In this document: piece after piece, positions 7,712-17,266 of the stretch | Numbering within the stretch: the stretch's first letter is position 1 | Layout: every line of letters begins with the position of its first letter | Origin: Tissierellia bacterium | GTDB taxonomy: Bacteria > Bacillota > Clostridia > Tissierellales > Tissierellaceae | Direction: 5' to 3' | DNA: 41,061 nucleotides | NCBI GenBank assembly: GCA_012518035.1 | Contig: JAAYTL010000046.1 | Location: 1-41,061, forward strand | Program-made: the position numbers and the translations under genes | The notes under the pieces: model-generated | What the model saw: the letters and a program-made list of their open reading frames with translations, nothing else | Database searches by the model: none | Told to the model about the DNA's origin: nothing

Positions 7712-7939
7712 TTATATTTTCTTAATTGATACCCTCCAGATTTCTGGACCTTCCTCTAAATATTCCCACTCAAATTGACCTTGCATTTCAGCCTGCATCT
7801 GGTAGTAAAGAGGCTTAGGGTCATGGTCATTTGTTAGTTCCATAGCCTGGCCAGATTCTAAGGAGTCAAAGGTTTCAAATATTACCCTATGTTTATCCCT
7901 AGGCTCATAGTCTCTAGCATCTACTTTTTTATCAAACAT
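7712..7939 (-). CDS. DUF2249 domain protein
   Basis: The 75-residue product is one complete DUF2249 domain, with the hallmark segments DARDYEPRDKH, FETFDSLESG, LTNDHDPKPLYYQMQAE and FEWEYLEEGPEIW. The family is related to TusA/SirA-like small proteins and is often found beside hemerythrins and nitrogen-oxide metabolism genes. Its presence 1.7 kb from the Hcp-linked unit is suggestive, but its upstream region lacks the GTAAC-N4-GTTAC palindrome. A GGAGG site lies 6 nt before the ATG. Confidence 0.9.
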   Translation of the reverse strand: MFDKKVDARDYEPRDKHRVIFETFDSLESGQAMELTNDHDPKPLYYQMQAEMQGQFEWEYLEEGPEIWRVSIKKI

Positions 7940-8077
7940 GGATTTACCTCCTAATCTTTCTTGCTATATTATTATCCAAAAGATTTAATTATAATCTTAA
8001 AACTTGTTCTATATGATAAAGGTCTATAGATAAGAGCTGAAAACCTAAGAAAGATGGGTAAATCATCAATGTTTGGC

Positions 8078-8104
8078 TAAATTTTAAATAATACTAACCG
8101 ATAA
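8078..8104 (+). promoter_or_regulatory. Sigma-D (sigma-28) type motility promoter for the chemotaxis receptor
   Basis: TAAA (8078-8081), a 15-nt spacer, then ACCGATAA (8097-8104) match the sigma-D/FliA pattern TAAA-N15-GCCGATAT closely. The site lies about 40 nt before the receptor start codon. Confidence 0.75.
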
Positions 8105-8142
8105 ACAATAGGAGGCATCTATTAGTTAGGAGGCATATGTGT

Positions 8143-10137
8143 ATGAAATTAAGGACCAAGATGATATTCTTGATCGCATTAGTATGTATTATAAGTGTAG
8201 CAGCAGTAGCCCAGATAAACTACAGAGTTTCAATAAAGGGATTAGAGGATGAAAGTAACCATAGGCTTAGGTTAGAAACCACCATTATTTCCCAAGAAAT
8301 CAACAAATGGATTGCTATCCAAAAGGAAAGAATCAATGAAGTAATATCAGGCCTGCTGGTAGTCAATGATTTTGATTATGAATTTGGAAGTGACTATTTA
8401 AAGGAGGCTAGGGATAGGACAGGGAACCATTATTACCTATCCTTATCTGATCAGTATTATCTGCATTCCCTCCGTCTGCAACCTGATTCTGACCCAACCC
8501 AGAGGGAATGGTATCAGGGGGCCATGAAAGCCCAGGGAGATTATTATATAACATCACCATATGTTGATGCTAGGACCAATAAAATGATAATCTCCATCTC
8601 TAAGGCCTTCGACACTCCTGGAGAAGAAGAAGGAGTCATCTCTTCTGATGTAGAAATCGACTATCTAGTTGATTTTATTTCATCCGCTACCATTGCCGAT
8701 GATTCTTACGCCTTCTTGGTTGACGATTATGGTAACATGATTACCCATAGGAATGATGAATACAAGCCAAATGGGGGAAATACTACTAATATTAAGGATA
8801 TCTTAGATGGAAATCTAAATGATATCATGGATTCTAATGGACTAGACTTAAGATCCAGAAAGGTCAAGGATTATGATGGAGTTGAAAGATTCTTCTACTT
8901 CAATGATATTAAGGAGGCCGATTGGAAGGTGGGGGTTGCAGTTTCGGTGGATCATGCCATAGGGGCAAGTAACCAAGCTATCCGGTATACCGGTATAGCC
9001 ACTGTAATTGTTCTTCTTATTTCTATCCTTGCAGCCCTATATTTTTCAGGTACAATCACTAGGCCCATAATAGAGGCAGGGGAGATTGCTAAAAATATTG
9101 GAAATCTAAACCTATTGGATGAGATAGATGAAAGTAGACTTAATAGAAAAGATGAAATAGGCCATATGTATAAGGCCTTCCAGAATATTAGTGATAAGCT
9201 CAAGGTCTTTATAGGGGATCTAGAGGAGTCTATAAGGACTAATCAGGAGATATATAATGACACCCTTAAGGAATTGGCCCTATTGACAAACATAGCAGAA
9301 GACACTTCTGCCACCACTCAGGAGCTATCAGCTGGTATGGAGGAAACATCAGCATTTACAGTTACGGTTAATGAATCAACCAATGGTATTAACATGGCCC
9401 TAGCAGATTTCACAGAAAAGGTTGAACAGGGGGCCGTTACTTCCAATGATATAACTGATAATGCTGATAGCCTAAGTAGAAAATTTACCCAGGCACATGA
9501 CAACACCATGGAGGTATATGCCAGGACCAGGACTGAGATAGACCAGGCGATTGAGTCTTCCAAAAAGGTGGCCCAAATCCATATCCTATCTGATGCCATC
9601 CTGCAGATATCTGAGCAAACCAGTTTACTATCTCTAAATGCAGCCATTGAGGCGGCCAGGGCTGGTGAATCTGGAAGGGGATTTGCAGTAGTAGCAGAAG
9701 AGATAAGAAAACTTGCTGAGGATTCTAATCAAACCGTAGGAGAAATCCAAATGGTGACCCATGATATAACCAAGGCTGTTGAGCAGTTAGTTACTAATAC
9801 AGGTAGCCTAATCAAGTTCCTGGAAGAAGATATCATAGAGGACTATAGGATGATGGTCAAGGCTGTTGAACAGTACAGGGATGATGGCTCCCTTTTAAAT
9901 AGCATTATATTGGACCTGTCAGCTACTGCAGAAGAGTTGTTGGCTACAGTCCAAGGAATATCCTCTTCAATAAACGAAATATCACTTACAATCGACGATT
10001 CAACCAATGGAATTGCTAATATAGCGGAAAGGAACGTAAATATTGTTAATTCCGTTGATAGCATCAACAAGATCATGGAAAAGAATAAGGAAATATCAGA
10101 AAAACTTAATCATATGATTTCTCAAGTTAAATATTAG
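8143..10137 (+). CDS. Methyl-accepting chemotaxis protein (dCache sensor, HAMP, MA signalling domain)
   Basis: The receptor is about 664 residues. It has TM1 at about 6-26, an extracellular dCache-like sensor to about 275 (motifs [11 protein letters not shown] and [11 protein letters not shown], typical of small-molecule and amino acid sensors), TM2 at about 280-300, and HAMP to about 355. A long cytoplasmic coiled coil follows, with the conserved hairpin tip [21 protein letters not shown]. It senses an external ligand and controls CheA. Two copies of AGGAGGCAT (8110-8118 and 8128-8136) precede it. The ATG at 8143 sits at better spacing from the second copy than the ATG at 8137. A sigma-D promoter makes it part of the motility regulon. 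Ligand unknown. Confidence 0.95.
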   Translation: MKLRTKMIFLIALVCIISVAAVAQINYRVSIKGLEDESNHRLRLETTIISQEINKWIAIQKERINEVISGLLVVNDFDYEFGSDYLKEARDRTGNHYYLSLSDQYYLHSLRLQPDSDPTQREWYQGAMKAQGDYYITSPYVDARTNKMIISISKAFDTPGEEEGVISSDVEIDYLVDFISSATIADDSYAFLVDDYGNMITHRNDEYKPNGGNTTNIKDILDGNLNDIMDSNGLDLRSRKVKDYDGVERFFYFNDIKEADWKVGVAVSVDHAIGASNQAIRYTGIATVIVLLISILAALYFSGTITRPIIEAGEIAKNIGNLNLLDEIDESRLNRKDEIGHMYKAFQNISDKLKVFIGDLEESIRTNQEIYNDTLKELALLTNIAEDTSATTQELSAGMEETSAFTVTVNESTNGINMALADFTEKVEQGAVTSNDITDNADSLSRKFTQAHDNTMEVYARTRTEIDQAIESSKKVAQIHILSDAILQISEQTSLLSLNAAIEAARAGESGRGFAVVAEEIRKLAEDSNQTVGEIQMVTHDITKAVEQLVTNTGSLIKFLEEDIIEDYRMMVKAVEQYRDDGSLLNSIILDLSATAEELLATVQGISSSINEISLTIDDSTNGIANIAERNVNIVNSVDSINKIMEKNKEISEKLNHMISQVKY

Positions 10138-10149
10138 ATTTTTAATCAA

Positions 10150-10181
10150 AAAATAGCCCTTAACCTAGGGCTATTTTTTAG
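10150..10181. terminator. Bidirectional terminator between chemotaxis receptor and purC
   Basis: AAAAAATAGCCCT (10150-10162) pairs with AGGGCTATTTTTT (10169-10181), a 13-bp stem. It overlaps the purC stop codon. Confidence 0.92.
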
Positions 10182-10861
10182 CTTAAGATGATTCTTTCTA
10201 ATTCTAGGGGGTCGACTCTTTTACCGTCCTTATAGGCCCTCATATTACCACCAGAGACCTCATCTATTAGGGCAATATGGTTGTCTTCACCTACCCTGCC
10301 GAATTCAAACTTTATGTCATAGAGCTCCATGCCCTTCTTGGCTAATTCATCCTTAACAACTTGGGCTATACGCTTGGTCAGATCCACCAGGGTCCTATAC
10401 TCCTCCTTTGTCATTATCCCCAGCATTTCCAGGGCATCATCTGTAATCAAGGGGTCCTCCCTCTCATCATCCTTAAGGGTTACCTCCACATATGCATCTA
10501 GCTCCTGACCTTCCTGGGCATAGAGCCCATATCTCCTAATAAAACTACCAACAGCCCTATACCTACAGATAACTTCTACACCATGTCCAAACATCTTGGC
10601 TGGCAGAACGGTCATAGTGGCGTTTTCTATATCTGAGTCTATATAATGGGTAGGTATACCCATATCATTGAGCTTTTCATAGAAATACTTGGTCAAGCTG
10701 ATTCCAGCCTTACCTACACCCTCTATGGTTAGGCCTACTGTATTGGCCCCTGGGTCAAAGACCCCATCCTTACCAGTTACATCATCCTTAAATTTTAGTA
10801 GATAGTTTCCATCTTCCAGTTCATAAACATCCTTGGTTTTTCCACGATATTTTAACTTCAT
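10178..10861 (-). CDS. purC: Phosphoribosylaminoimidazole-succinocarboxamide synthase (SAICAR synthetase)
   Basis: The 227-residue product has the normal length for the short bacterial form. It catalyses ATP-dependent joining of CAIR and aspartate in purine synthesis. The sequence shows the family's RGKTKDVYE start, the [11 protein letters not shown] segment, the [14 protein letters not shown] substrate region and the KFEFGR...[10 protein letters not shown] block. It stands alone; no other pur gene is adjacent, unlike the pur operon of many Firmicutes. A TATAAT lies upstream, and AGGGGGTGG precedes the ATG. Confidence 0.96.
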   Translation of the reverse strand: MKLKYRGKTKDVYELEDGNYLLKFKDDVTGKDGVFDPGANTVGLTIEGVGKAGISLTKYFYEKLNDMGIPTHYIDSDIENATMTVLPAKMFGHGVEVICRYRAVGSFIRRYGLYAQEGQELDAYVEVTLKDDEREDPLITDDALEMLGIMTKEEYRTLVDLTKRIAQVVKDELAKKGMELYDIKFEFGRVGEDNHIALIDEVSGGNMRAYKDGKRVDPLELERIILS

Positions 10862-10956
10862 ATATCCACCCCCTCATATATCTCCTAATTCTACATGCAT
10901 ATTATATCAGATAGGAAAATACTTTTGCTAAGTTACTTCTAAGTGATTATAATTTA

Positions 10957-11703
10957 TTAATCCACATTAAAGCCCTGGTCCTTGATGGCCTTAAATACAT
11001 TTCTCCTCTTCTCATTTACACTATTAAATTGATCTATAACTTGGCTGCTAAATTTATCAGATGGCTTATTATCCTGCCTTAAATCATAGTAGGTTTGCAT
11101 CTCCTTATCATAATCTTCAATCTCAGCCATATAGTTATCCAACTTCCTATACTTATTTTCAAATACCCTTAACCTCATATCCATTCTTGGCTTTAGCTGT
11201 GGGTCCTGGTTAGGATATCCCAAGGCCATGCCTAGTACAGGAAAGGTATACTTTGGTAATTCCAATAATTCACTTATTCTCCAGTAGTCATTTAAGATAC
11301 TGCCCAGGTAGACAGCCCCTAAATCCATGGCTTCTGCAGCATTTAATAGGTTTTGAGCAGCAAGGACGGCATCGGTGAATCCTTGGAAAAACCTATCCAT
11401 ATCCCCAGCCGTCTTTGGCTCTACACCCTGCTCCAAGGCAATTTGGTAATTCCTATGTATATCCACTATAAATATCAAGAGTTCAGGAGCCCTGGCCACA
11501 TAGTCCTGATTACAAACTTCTGCTATGGCCTCTTTCAATCCCTGGTCTGTAACCCTGATTATTGAGGATTGCTGCATGCCAGTTGAAGTAGCAGTCCTCT
11601 GGGCCACCTTTAATAGGGTGTCAAATACATCCCTCGGGATTTCCTTATCCTTAAACTCTCGGATAGTACGATGATTTAATTGTTTTTTAATCATTTCATT
11701 CAT
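10957..11703 (-). CDS. NADPH-dependent nitroreductase-family oxidoreductase (NfsA/FRP type)
   Basis: The product is about 248 residues. The N-terminal HRTIREFKDKEIP segment is the FMN phosphate-binding signature of the nitroreductase superfamily. The middle AAQNLLNAAEAMDLGAVYLGSI and the LGMALGYP segment match the NfsA/FRP group, which reduces flavins, nitro compounds or quinones with NAD(P)H. An upstream in-frame start (11745) would add a hydrophobic tail, but GGGAGG and GAGG lie just before the ATG at 11703, so the shorter form is chosen. It is monocistronic, in the cytoplasm. The physiological substrate cannot be read from sequence. Confidence 0.9.
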   Translation of the reverse strand: MNEMIKKQLNHRTIREFKDKEIPRDVFDTLLKVAQRTATSTGMQQSSIIRVTDQGLKEAIAEVCNQDYVARAPELLIFIVDIHRNYQIALEQGVEPKTAGDMDRFFQGFTDAVLAAQNLLNAAEAMDLGAVYLGSILNDYWRISELLELPKYTFPVLGMALGYPNQDPQLKPRMDMRLRVFENKYRKLDNYMAEIEDYDKEMQTYYDLRQDNKPSDKFSSQVIDQFNSVNEKRRNVFKAIKDQGFNVD

Positions 11704-11804
11704 ATACCTCTTCCTCCCAAATATTAATATTATAAATATACCCAAATCCTTGTGTTTTATTTGTATTTACTTTTAACTAGATTGGAGTATTAGGATTTAT
11801 CAAA

Positions 11805-11828
11805 AAGAAGCCCTAATCCGGGCTTCTT
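11805..11828 (-). terminator. Terminator of pepF
   Basis: AAGAAGCCC (11805-11813) pairs with GGGCTTCTT (11820-11828), with an A-run on the + strand that becomes the U-tract on the minus strand. It lies just behind the pepF stop. Confidence 0.85.
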
Positions 11829-11833
11829 ATCTT

Positions 11834-13648
11834 TTATTCCTCTTGCTCTAGCTCATCTGTCAATTCTATAATCTCGTCAATCATTTCTCCAATATAGGCT
11901 ATGGTGTCAAGCAGGGGCTTATCTGTGGTTATATCAACTCCAGCCATTTGGGCTAATTCAACTGGAGTCCTAGTTCCTCCTGCCTTTAGGACCTCCTTCC
12001 AATCATCTATGGCTACTTGGCCCTCATTTTCTATCCTCTTCATAACCTCTGTTGCTACTGTAAGTCCAGCACTATAAGTGTAGGGATAGAGGCCCATATA
12101 GTAGTGTGGCTGCCTCATCCAGGTTAGCTCTGCCCCTTGATTGATTGTTACCGCATCACCCCAGAACATTTCAAGGGTTTGTCTCTTCAGCTCATTGAGT
12201 TTGGGTGCTTGAACGCTGCCACCAGCATCGATAATCCTATAGACCTCCCTCTGATAATGGGCTTCCAAGAGGTGGGTAACAAAATTGTGATAATAGGTCT
12301 TTGATACAATGGAGGATAGGACCCATCTTTTCATCCTCTTATCTTCAGTATTCTTCATCAAATAATTAGCCACGAAGAGCTCATTCATAGTTGAAGGAGC
12401 TTCTACAAAATATGTTGATGGTCTTGTATCGAATACATTTTGGTTCTTCTGGGCCAGATAGAAGTGGCCTGCATGGCCTAGCTCATGTGCCAGGGTAAAT
12501 ACTTCCGTCATCTTATCGGTCCATGAAACCAACACATAGGGATGGACCCCATAGGGACTAGAGCAAAAAGCTCCTGTGGACTTACCCTTATTCTGAACAA
12601 AGTCTATCCATCTTTCATCAAAAGCCCTATTGATGGCCTCTAGATAATCATCCCCTAGGATGGAAAGGGCATCTACAATGTATGGTCTTGATTCCTCTAT
12701 AGTGATTTCTGGTTCAAACTTTGGGTCTAAATCAATCTTTAAATCAGCAAAGGTCATCTCCTCCAGGCCATGGACCCTTTGGAGTAGTTTTGCATACTTC
12801 CTCATATGGGGTGCCAGATGCTCCATTATTAAATCAATCTGTCTATCATAAAGTGACCTATCCACCTTTTGTGGGAATAATAGATAGTCTATTACTGAAT
12901 CATAACCCCTTAAGTCTGCTATGGTCTTCTCCTTCTGAACCTGGGTCTGATAGGCTCCTGCAATGGTGTTTTGGTACTCGGCTAGCTTCTTAGAAAAAGT
13001 CTCAAAGGCTGCCCTTCTTAATTTGGTATCCGCTACATATTCCCATTCACCCTCAAAGTTTACAAAGGTCAAGGGATACTTCTTACCCTCTACCTCAAAG
13101 CTTCCAAAGTCCATATCAGCTAATTTTGCAAGGTTATAGATTCTATGAGGTGAATCCAGGGTATTGGATAGGGCTGAAAGGGTCTTTTCAACCTCTGGAT
13201 GAAGGACATAGGGCTTGTTCCTTAAGATATCTTGAAGGTAACCCTTATTCATTTCAGATGCAGCCATGGCCTCTTCTATGATTGTCTCATCCACTTGAAT
13301 AATTTCAGATTCTATAAAGCTAATACGGCTTTCTATCTGGGATAGGATATTGCCTAGCATCATATTCCTTCCCTGATTTTCAGCATTGGTCTGGTCTACT
13401 GATACAGCCAAATAGGCATAGGATGAGGTTTGGATTAGTAATTCATATAGATCCCTCAATTTATCTAAGCAGGCATTGATTATCCCTGCCTCCTCTAACC
13501 TACCCTTAAATTCACTTTCTATTTCATCTGTAAGCTCTTCAGCCTTCTTAACAGCAGCTTCAAACTCCTCTTCGGATTTAAAAATATCGGTTAAATCCCA
13601 GGTTAAATTCTTATCAACTTCTTCCCTACTAAGTACTTGCTTTGACAT
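11834..13648 (-). CDS. pepF: Oligoendopeptidase F (M3B zinc metallopeptidase)
   Basis: The 604-residue product matches the usual PepF length. The zinc motif HELGH lies in TLAHELGHAGHFY near residue 390, followed about 25 residues later by the third ligand region EAPSTMNE. The N-terminal helical part (WDLTDIFKSEEEFEAAV) and the C-terminal MRQPHYYMGLYPYTYSAGL segment are typical. The enzyme cleaves peptides of roughly 7-17 residues in the cytoplasm, recycling amino acids from peptides or signal peptides. It is monocistronic, with terminators on both sides. AGGAGGG stands before the ATG. Confidence 0.97.
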   Translation of the reverse strand: MSKQVLSREEVDKNLTWDLTDIFKSEEEFEAAVKKAEELTDEIESEFKGRLEEAGIINACLDKLRDLYELLIQTSSYAYLAVSVDQTNAENQGRNMMLGNILSQIESRISFIESEIIQVDETIIEEAMAASEMNKGYLQDILRNKPYVLHPEVEKTLSALSNTLDSPHRIYNLAKLADMDFGSFEVEGKKYPLTFVNFEGEWEYVADTKLRRAAFETFSKKLAEYQNTIAGAYQTQVQKEKTIADLRGYDSVIDYLLFPQKVDRSLYDRQIDLIMEHLAPHMRKYAKLLQRVHGLEEMTFADLKIDLDPKFEPEITIEESRPYIVDALSILGDDYLEAINRAFDERWIDFVQNKGKSTGAFCSSPYGVHPYVLVSWTDKMTEVFTLAHELGHAGHFYLAQKNQNVFDTRPSTYFVEAPSTMNELFVANYLMKNTEDKRMKRWVLSSIVSKTYYHNFVTHLLEAHYQREVYRIIDAGGSVQAPKLNELKRQTLEMFWGDAVTINQGAELTWMRQPHYYMGLYPYTYSAGLTVATEVMKRIENEGQVAIDDWKEVLKAGGTRTPVELAQMAGVDITTDKPLLDTIAYIGEMIDEIIELTDELEQEE

Positions 13649-13728
13649 CTAAACCCTCCTCTATTTCTTCAATCTAAGTGAATTATATTACAGATAAAAG
13701 AGTATTACAAGAATCCACCAAAAAAAGA

Positions 13729-13751
13729 GTCTTAAACCTATGGTTTAAGAC
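13729..13751 (-). terminator. Terminator of the amino acid ABC operon
   Basis: GTCTTAAACC (13729-13738) pairs with GGTTTAAGAC (13742-13751); on the minus strand it runs into a T-rich tract from 13727 downward. Confidence 0.85.
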
Positions 13752-13774
13752 CCTTATCTATATATCTTGGTGAC

Positions 13775-14389
13775 CTAAGCTCCTAATTCATAAACTCTAT
13801 TAGCGTATTTCCTGGCAAATTCCCTGTCATGGGTAATCACTATAACTCCTGTGCCCCTGGAGGCTACTGTTTTGATTATTTCTCCAACACTATCCCTTAA
13901 CTTATAGTCCAAGGCTGATGTAGGCTCATCAAAACAAAGATACTGGGGCTCCATGGCCAGGGCCCTGGCGATTGCAACCCTTTGTTTTTGCCCTCCTGAA
14001 AGCTGATATTGGTAATAGTCCTCCAGACCACTTAGACCTAGAAGGTCTACCAGCTCCTTAGCCTTCTTTACAGCATCTTCCTTCTTATACTTCTTAACCT
14101 TTATCAAGGCATAGGTGATATTCTTCATTACGTTGAAATGTGGAAACAAATCAAAACTCTGGGAGACTAGGCCGATGGACTTATTCTGGCTTTCTTCTCC
14201 ATCTTCCAAGAATAGGACCTTACCAGCATCATATTCCTCAAGTCCGCATAGGCATCTGATTAGGGTGGTCTTCCCAACCCCAGACTCCCCAGTTATCATG
14301 ACTATCTCGCCCTTGTTTATATCTAGATTTACATCCTTGAGGACATGGTTATCTCCAAAGGATTTATTTAAGTTTTCTATCTTTAACAT
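13775..14389 (-). CDS. Polar amino acid ABC transporter, ATP-binding protein (short form)
   Basis: The 204-residue ABC domain is of the GlnQ/HisP type: Walker A GESGVGKT, Q-loop VSQSFDLFPH, signature LSGGQKQR, Walker B LCFDEPTSALD and an H-loop in ITHD. The usual length is about 240 residues, so the C-terminal tail after the H-loop is short, but every catalytic motif is present. It is the third gene of the operon, 8 nt after the permease, and powers import through two copies of that permease. Translation starts at an ATG behind a GGTGG-type site. Confidence 0.94.
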   Translation of the reverse strand: MLKIENLNKSFGDNHVLKDVNLDINKGEIVMITGESGVGKTTLIRCLCGLEEYDAGKVLFLEDGEESQNKSIGLVSQSFDLFPHFNVMKNITYALIKVKKYKKEDAVKKAKELVDLLGLSGLEDYYQYQLSGGQKQRVAIARALAMEPQYLCFDEPTSALDYKLRDSVGEIIKTVASRGTGVIVITHDREFARKYANRVYELGA

Positions 14390-14397
14390 ACTTCCAC

Positions 14398-15039
14398 CTA
14401 CCTATAGTACTCAAACTTGTCTTCTATCTTTCTCAACACAAAGGTCAATATACCTATGATTATTAGATAGGCACCTCCAGCTATTATCAGAGGAACTAGG
14501 GATGCATCCTTATTGGACAAGGTCTTAGCTGCCCTTAAAATATCCCCTAGGCCCAATACATAAACCAGGGCTGTATCCTTAACCAGTGTAATCAACTCAT
14601 TTGCCACAGAGGGAAACACTATCTTTATTACCTGAGGAAGGATTATGCCAAAATAGGTGGTAGCCTTAGATAGTTTTAAAACCTTGGCCGCTTCAAACTG
14701 TCCCTCATCTATGGAATTAATACCACCCCTAAAGATTTCAGCAAAATATGCTGCATAGTTTAGAATAAAGGCTATTGCCGCTGCTATCTCCCTGTTTAAG
14801 ACTATTCCCATAATAGGAAGTCCAAAGAAGATAAATGTAATCTGAAGCATTAAAGGTGTGCCCCTCATTATCAATATATATATTTTTGTTAAGAAGCTAA
14901 TTATCCTAATCTTAGATAGCCTCATGAGACAAACTACGACTCCTAGGGGGATTGAAAATATCGCTGTAACAGCAAATACCCATAGGGTTGTCTTCAAGCC
15001 ACTAAGCATAAAGGGCATTACCTCTATAATGTAGTCCAT
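14398..15039 (-). CDS. Polar amino acid ABC transporter, permease
   Basis: The 213-residue membrane protein belongs to the HisM/GlnP family, with five predicted helices and the MRGTPLMLQ motif and EAA-like loop EIFRGGINSIDEGQFEAAKVL that contacts the ATPase. It starts 10 nt after the binding-protein gene and precedes the ATPase gene. As the only permease in the operon it should form a homodimer in the membrane. Confidence 0.95.
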   Translation of the reverse strand: MDYIIEVMPFMLSGLKTTLWVFAVTAIFSIPLGVVVCLMRLSKIRIISFLTKIYILIMRGTPLMLQITFIFFGLPIMGIVLNREIAAAIAFILNYAAYFAEIFRGGINSIDEGQFEAAKVLKLSKATTYFGIILPQVIKIVFPSVANELITLVKDTALVYVLGLGDILRAAKTLSNKDASLVPLIIAGGAYLIIIGILTFVLRKIEDKFEYYR

Positions 15040-15049
15040 ATAAATTCTC

Positions 15050-15853
15050 CTATTTTACTATATTCTCGCCAAACCATTTTTCTGAAATCTCTGCAGCTGT
15101 TCCGTCTTCCCTCATCTCATCTAGTGCTTGGTTTAACTTGTCCAAGAGGGTCTTGTCTCCCTTTCTAACACCTACACCGTACTCTTCATCACCAAAGTCT
15201 CCTTCAATGATCTTGTAGTTTTCTTCTCCCTTTTCAGTTATATAGTACTTTGCCAATACCTCGTCAGCAACTACAACATCTACCCTACCAGCCTCTAAAT
15301 CTAGGAAGGCCTCATTATAGGTGTCAAACAAGATGACTTCTCCATCCTTAAAGGTTTCCTTTGCTCCTGATTTTTCTATGGCTTCCAAGGCACTTGATGA
15401 GTTTTGAGTACATACTATCTTACCTTCTAAATCATCTATAGTCTCGATATCTGAATCACTCAGGGATACAATTATTTGTAAATTGTCTAGATAGGGTTTG
15501 GTAAAGTTGACCTTTTCCTTCCTTTCATTTGTAATGGAATAGCCATTCCAGATTAGGTCTATATTGCCACTATCCAGTTCTTGCTCCTTTAGGTTCCAGT
15601 CGATTGGTTGGAATTCAACCTCCATGCCCATCCTGCTTATGGCTTCCTTAGCCATGTCCACATCAAAGCCAACTAGATTACCATTATTGTCCCTAAACCC
15701 CATGGGTACGAAGGCATCATCTAAACCTACTATAATACTTCCCCTATCCTCTAGTTCAGCCCAAGTATCTACTGAACTATCATTTCCTCCACATGCTGTA
15801 AGTAAAATACTTAGACTAAGTACTAAAACTGTTAAAATAATTATCCTCTTCAT
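15050..15853 (-). CDS. Polar amino acid ABC transporter, substrate-binding lipoprotein
   Basis: The 267-residue product has an N-terminal signal peptide ending in the lipobox LLTAC, with the lipidated Cys at residue 21. The mature part is a family 3 binding protein: GSIIVGLDDAFVPMGFRDNNG at the start, the GFDVDMAKEA and WNLKEQELDSGNIDLIWNGYS segments that line the amino acid pocket, and WFGENIVK at the end. It captures an amino acid outside the membrane for the permease. Expression is controlled by the T-box leader just upstream, so the substrate is probably the amino acid named by the specifier codon. AGGG precedes the ATG. Confidence 0.95.
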   Translation of the reverse strand: MKRIIILTVLVLSLSILLTACGGNDSSVDTWAELEDRGSIIVGLDDAFVPMGFRDNNGNLVGFDVDMAKEAISRMGMEVEFQPIDWNLKEQELDSGNIDLIWNGYSITNERKEKVNFTKPYLDNLQIIVSLSDSDIETIDDLEGKIVCTQNSSSALEAIEKSGAKETFKDGEVILFDTYNEAFLDLEAGRVDVVVADEVLAKYYITEKGEENYKIIEGDFGDEEYGVGVRKGDKTLLDKLNQALDEMREDGTAAEISEKWFGENIVK

Positions 15854-15892
15854 TACATTCCCTCCAAATATTATAAGATATGATTACTTCAT

Positions 15893-16171
15893 TAAAAAAG
15901 CTCCCATCCTATTAATTCAAGGACGAAAGCTATTGCTCACGTGGTTCCACCTAGATTCACTGATACCTCGCGATATCAGCCTCAGTAAGTATGCCTACAC
16001 ATACTAATCATTTTAACGGGGGATTAAACCGAAGACGCCTACTAGGTTGTCCTTTCAGGTCTTAGCTCCAGAATGTGTTCAGAATGACTTTTATGCCCCT
16101 TCCACCAAGCGGGTACTCTCTATAATAAAGTTTCATCCTTACTATTTTCTATCATAGCTTTACTTTAGTAT
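15893..16171 (-). promoter_or_regulatory. T-box riboswitch leader of the amino acid ABC operon
   Basis: The minus-strand transcript has an AGAGAGTA start to stem I, the GCTTGGTGGAAGG apical element, a specifier-loop segment GAACACATTCTGGAGC (16080 to 16065), a stem III-like CTGATATC/GGTATCAG hairpin, and the T-box AGGTGGAACCACG (complement of about 15940-15952). The terminator AGCTTTCGTCC / GGATGGGAGCT (15931 to 15899), with GU pairs, ends in a T6 run. Uncharged tRNA would stabilise the antiterminator. The specifier could be read as CAC (His, followed by the usual purine), ACA, CAT or ATT; I cannot fix it by eye. Confidence 0.9.
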
Positions 16172-16177
16172 GCTAAT

Positions 16178-16206
16178 ATATTAAACCATTATCCCCAGTA
16201 TGTCAA
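16178..16206 (-). promoter_or_regulatory. Sigma-A promoter of the T-box/ABC operon
   Basis: On the minus strand TTGACA (16206 to 16201), a 17-nt spacer and TAATAT (16183 to 16178). The start of transcription should lie near 16171, giving a leader of about 320 nt. Confidence 0.85.
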
Positions 16207-16229
16207 CTGTTTTTTTATACCTTTCTAGA

Positions 16230-17165
16230 TTATTCCTTAAGAAGGACCTCTATTTGTTTTTCTAGGCTTGATTTTTGGTTATTTAGCTCCCCACGGTTTC
16301 TTCTCAAATCATCTAGTATCCTATTTATCTCTGATCTTACACTTCTTACTTTGGACAGGGAATTATTTATCTTGGATTTTACGAACCAATCTACAAAGAG
16401 TCCATCAAAGAAAAAGTCTGCAAAGGTGGCAAAACCTGATATGTCCACCTTTATATCCGTATACCTCCCAACATCTGATAACTCCTTATTAAAGGACTTA
16501 AGTAAATGCTGTACATCTCGGGCTGTTTGGTTAGCCTTGTCTATAGCAGAATGCTTGGCCATATCTACAAACATGCCTCCACCTAGGATATCCCAGGTAG
16601 CCCAACCCTTAGCTGATTCTAATTGATCTTCCATCTTATTAAGGGCGGATAATACCCAATCACCAGCATATATTGCCTCATCTACTTCCTTTATATCTAA
16701 TTTCAATTCATTTATATGTTCTAGGGCCTCCCTTAGTCTTCTCCCTTGGTAACTATCATCCCCTAATAGGAGTCTTTTCTTTTCCTTGATAAGTTTATTA
16801 TATCTCTCCTTGATATCTTCAAAATTAACAAGTTGGCCTTCTAAATCTTTTATCTTCTTTTCTAATTCCTGAATTAGTTCTTGAGATTCCTTATATCTAA
16901 GCTCAGCAGCAAGAAGCTCTTCCCTCTCCTTATCCAACCTATCCTCCTTCTTGCCTAGCATGGATAAGAAAATGGCACTGAAACTCATGCCTTCTAACTT
17001 GTCTACATCTGCCTTTTCCTTCAAGAGGTCATTATGTAGATTGAAATGCTCCCTTCTCTTCCTTTGCAGCTCATCAACCAGCATATCCTTTTCCGCTGCT
17101 AGTTTCTCCTTAGCCCTAATCCTAGTCTCAAGCTCATATATTTCCCTATTGATTTCAGTATACAA
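16230..17165 (-). CDS. Coiled-coil protein of unknown function
   Basis: The 311-residue product is highly charged. Residues 1-135 and 270-311 are heptad-rich (EIYELETRIRAKEKLAAEKDM; LDDLRRNRGELNNQKSS), so long coiled coils are expected. The middle carries a Gly-rich segment (WATWDILGGGMFVDMAKHSAID) and an aromatic patch ISGFATFADFFFDGLFVDW that may be amphipathic and touch a membrane, but no clear transmembrane helix is visible. Similar uncharacterised proteins occur in Firmicutes. It is transcribed alone. No function can be assigned. Confidence 0.8.
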   Translation of the reverse strand: MYTEINREIYELETRIRAKEKLAAEKDMLVDELQRKRREHFNLHNDLLKEKADVDKLEGMSFSAIFLSMLGKKEDRLDKEREELLAAELRYKESQELIQELEKKIKDLEGQLVNFEDIKERYNKLIKEKKRLLLGDDSYQGRRLREALEHINELKLDIKEVDEAIYAGDWVLSALNKMEDQLESAKGWATWDILGGGMFVDMAKHSAIDKANQTARDVQHLLKSFNKELSDVGRYTDIKVDISGFATFADFFFDGLFVDWFVKSKINNSLSKVRSVRSEINRILDDLRRNRGELNNQKSSLEKQIEVLLKE

Positions 17166-17266
17166 AAAATCCCTCCTTCACAATACTTTATATACATTTT
17201 ATCTAATTTCGCTTCATTTTTGTGAACTAGATGTACATTAGATGAAGAATGTGTCATTGGTGTTGT

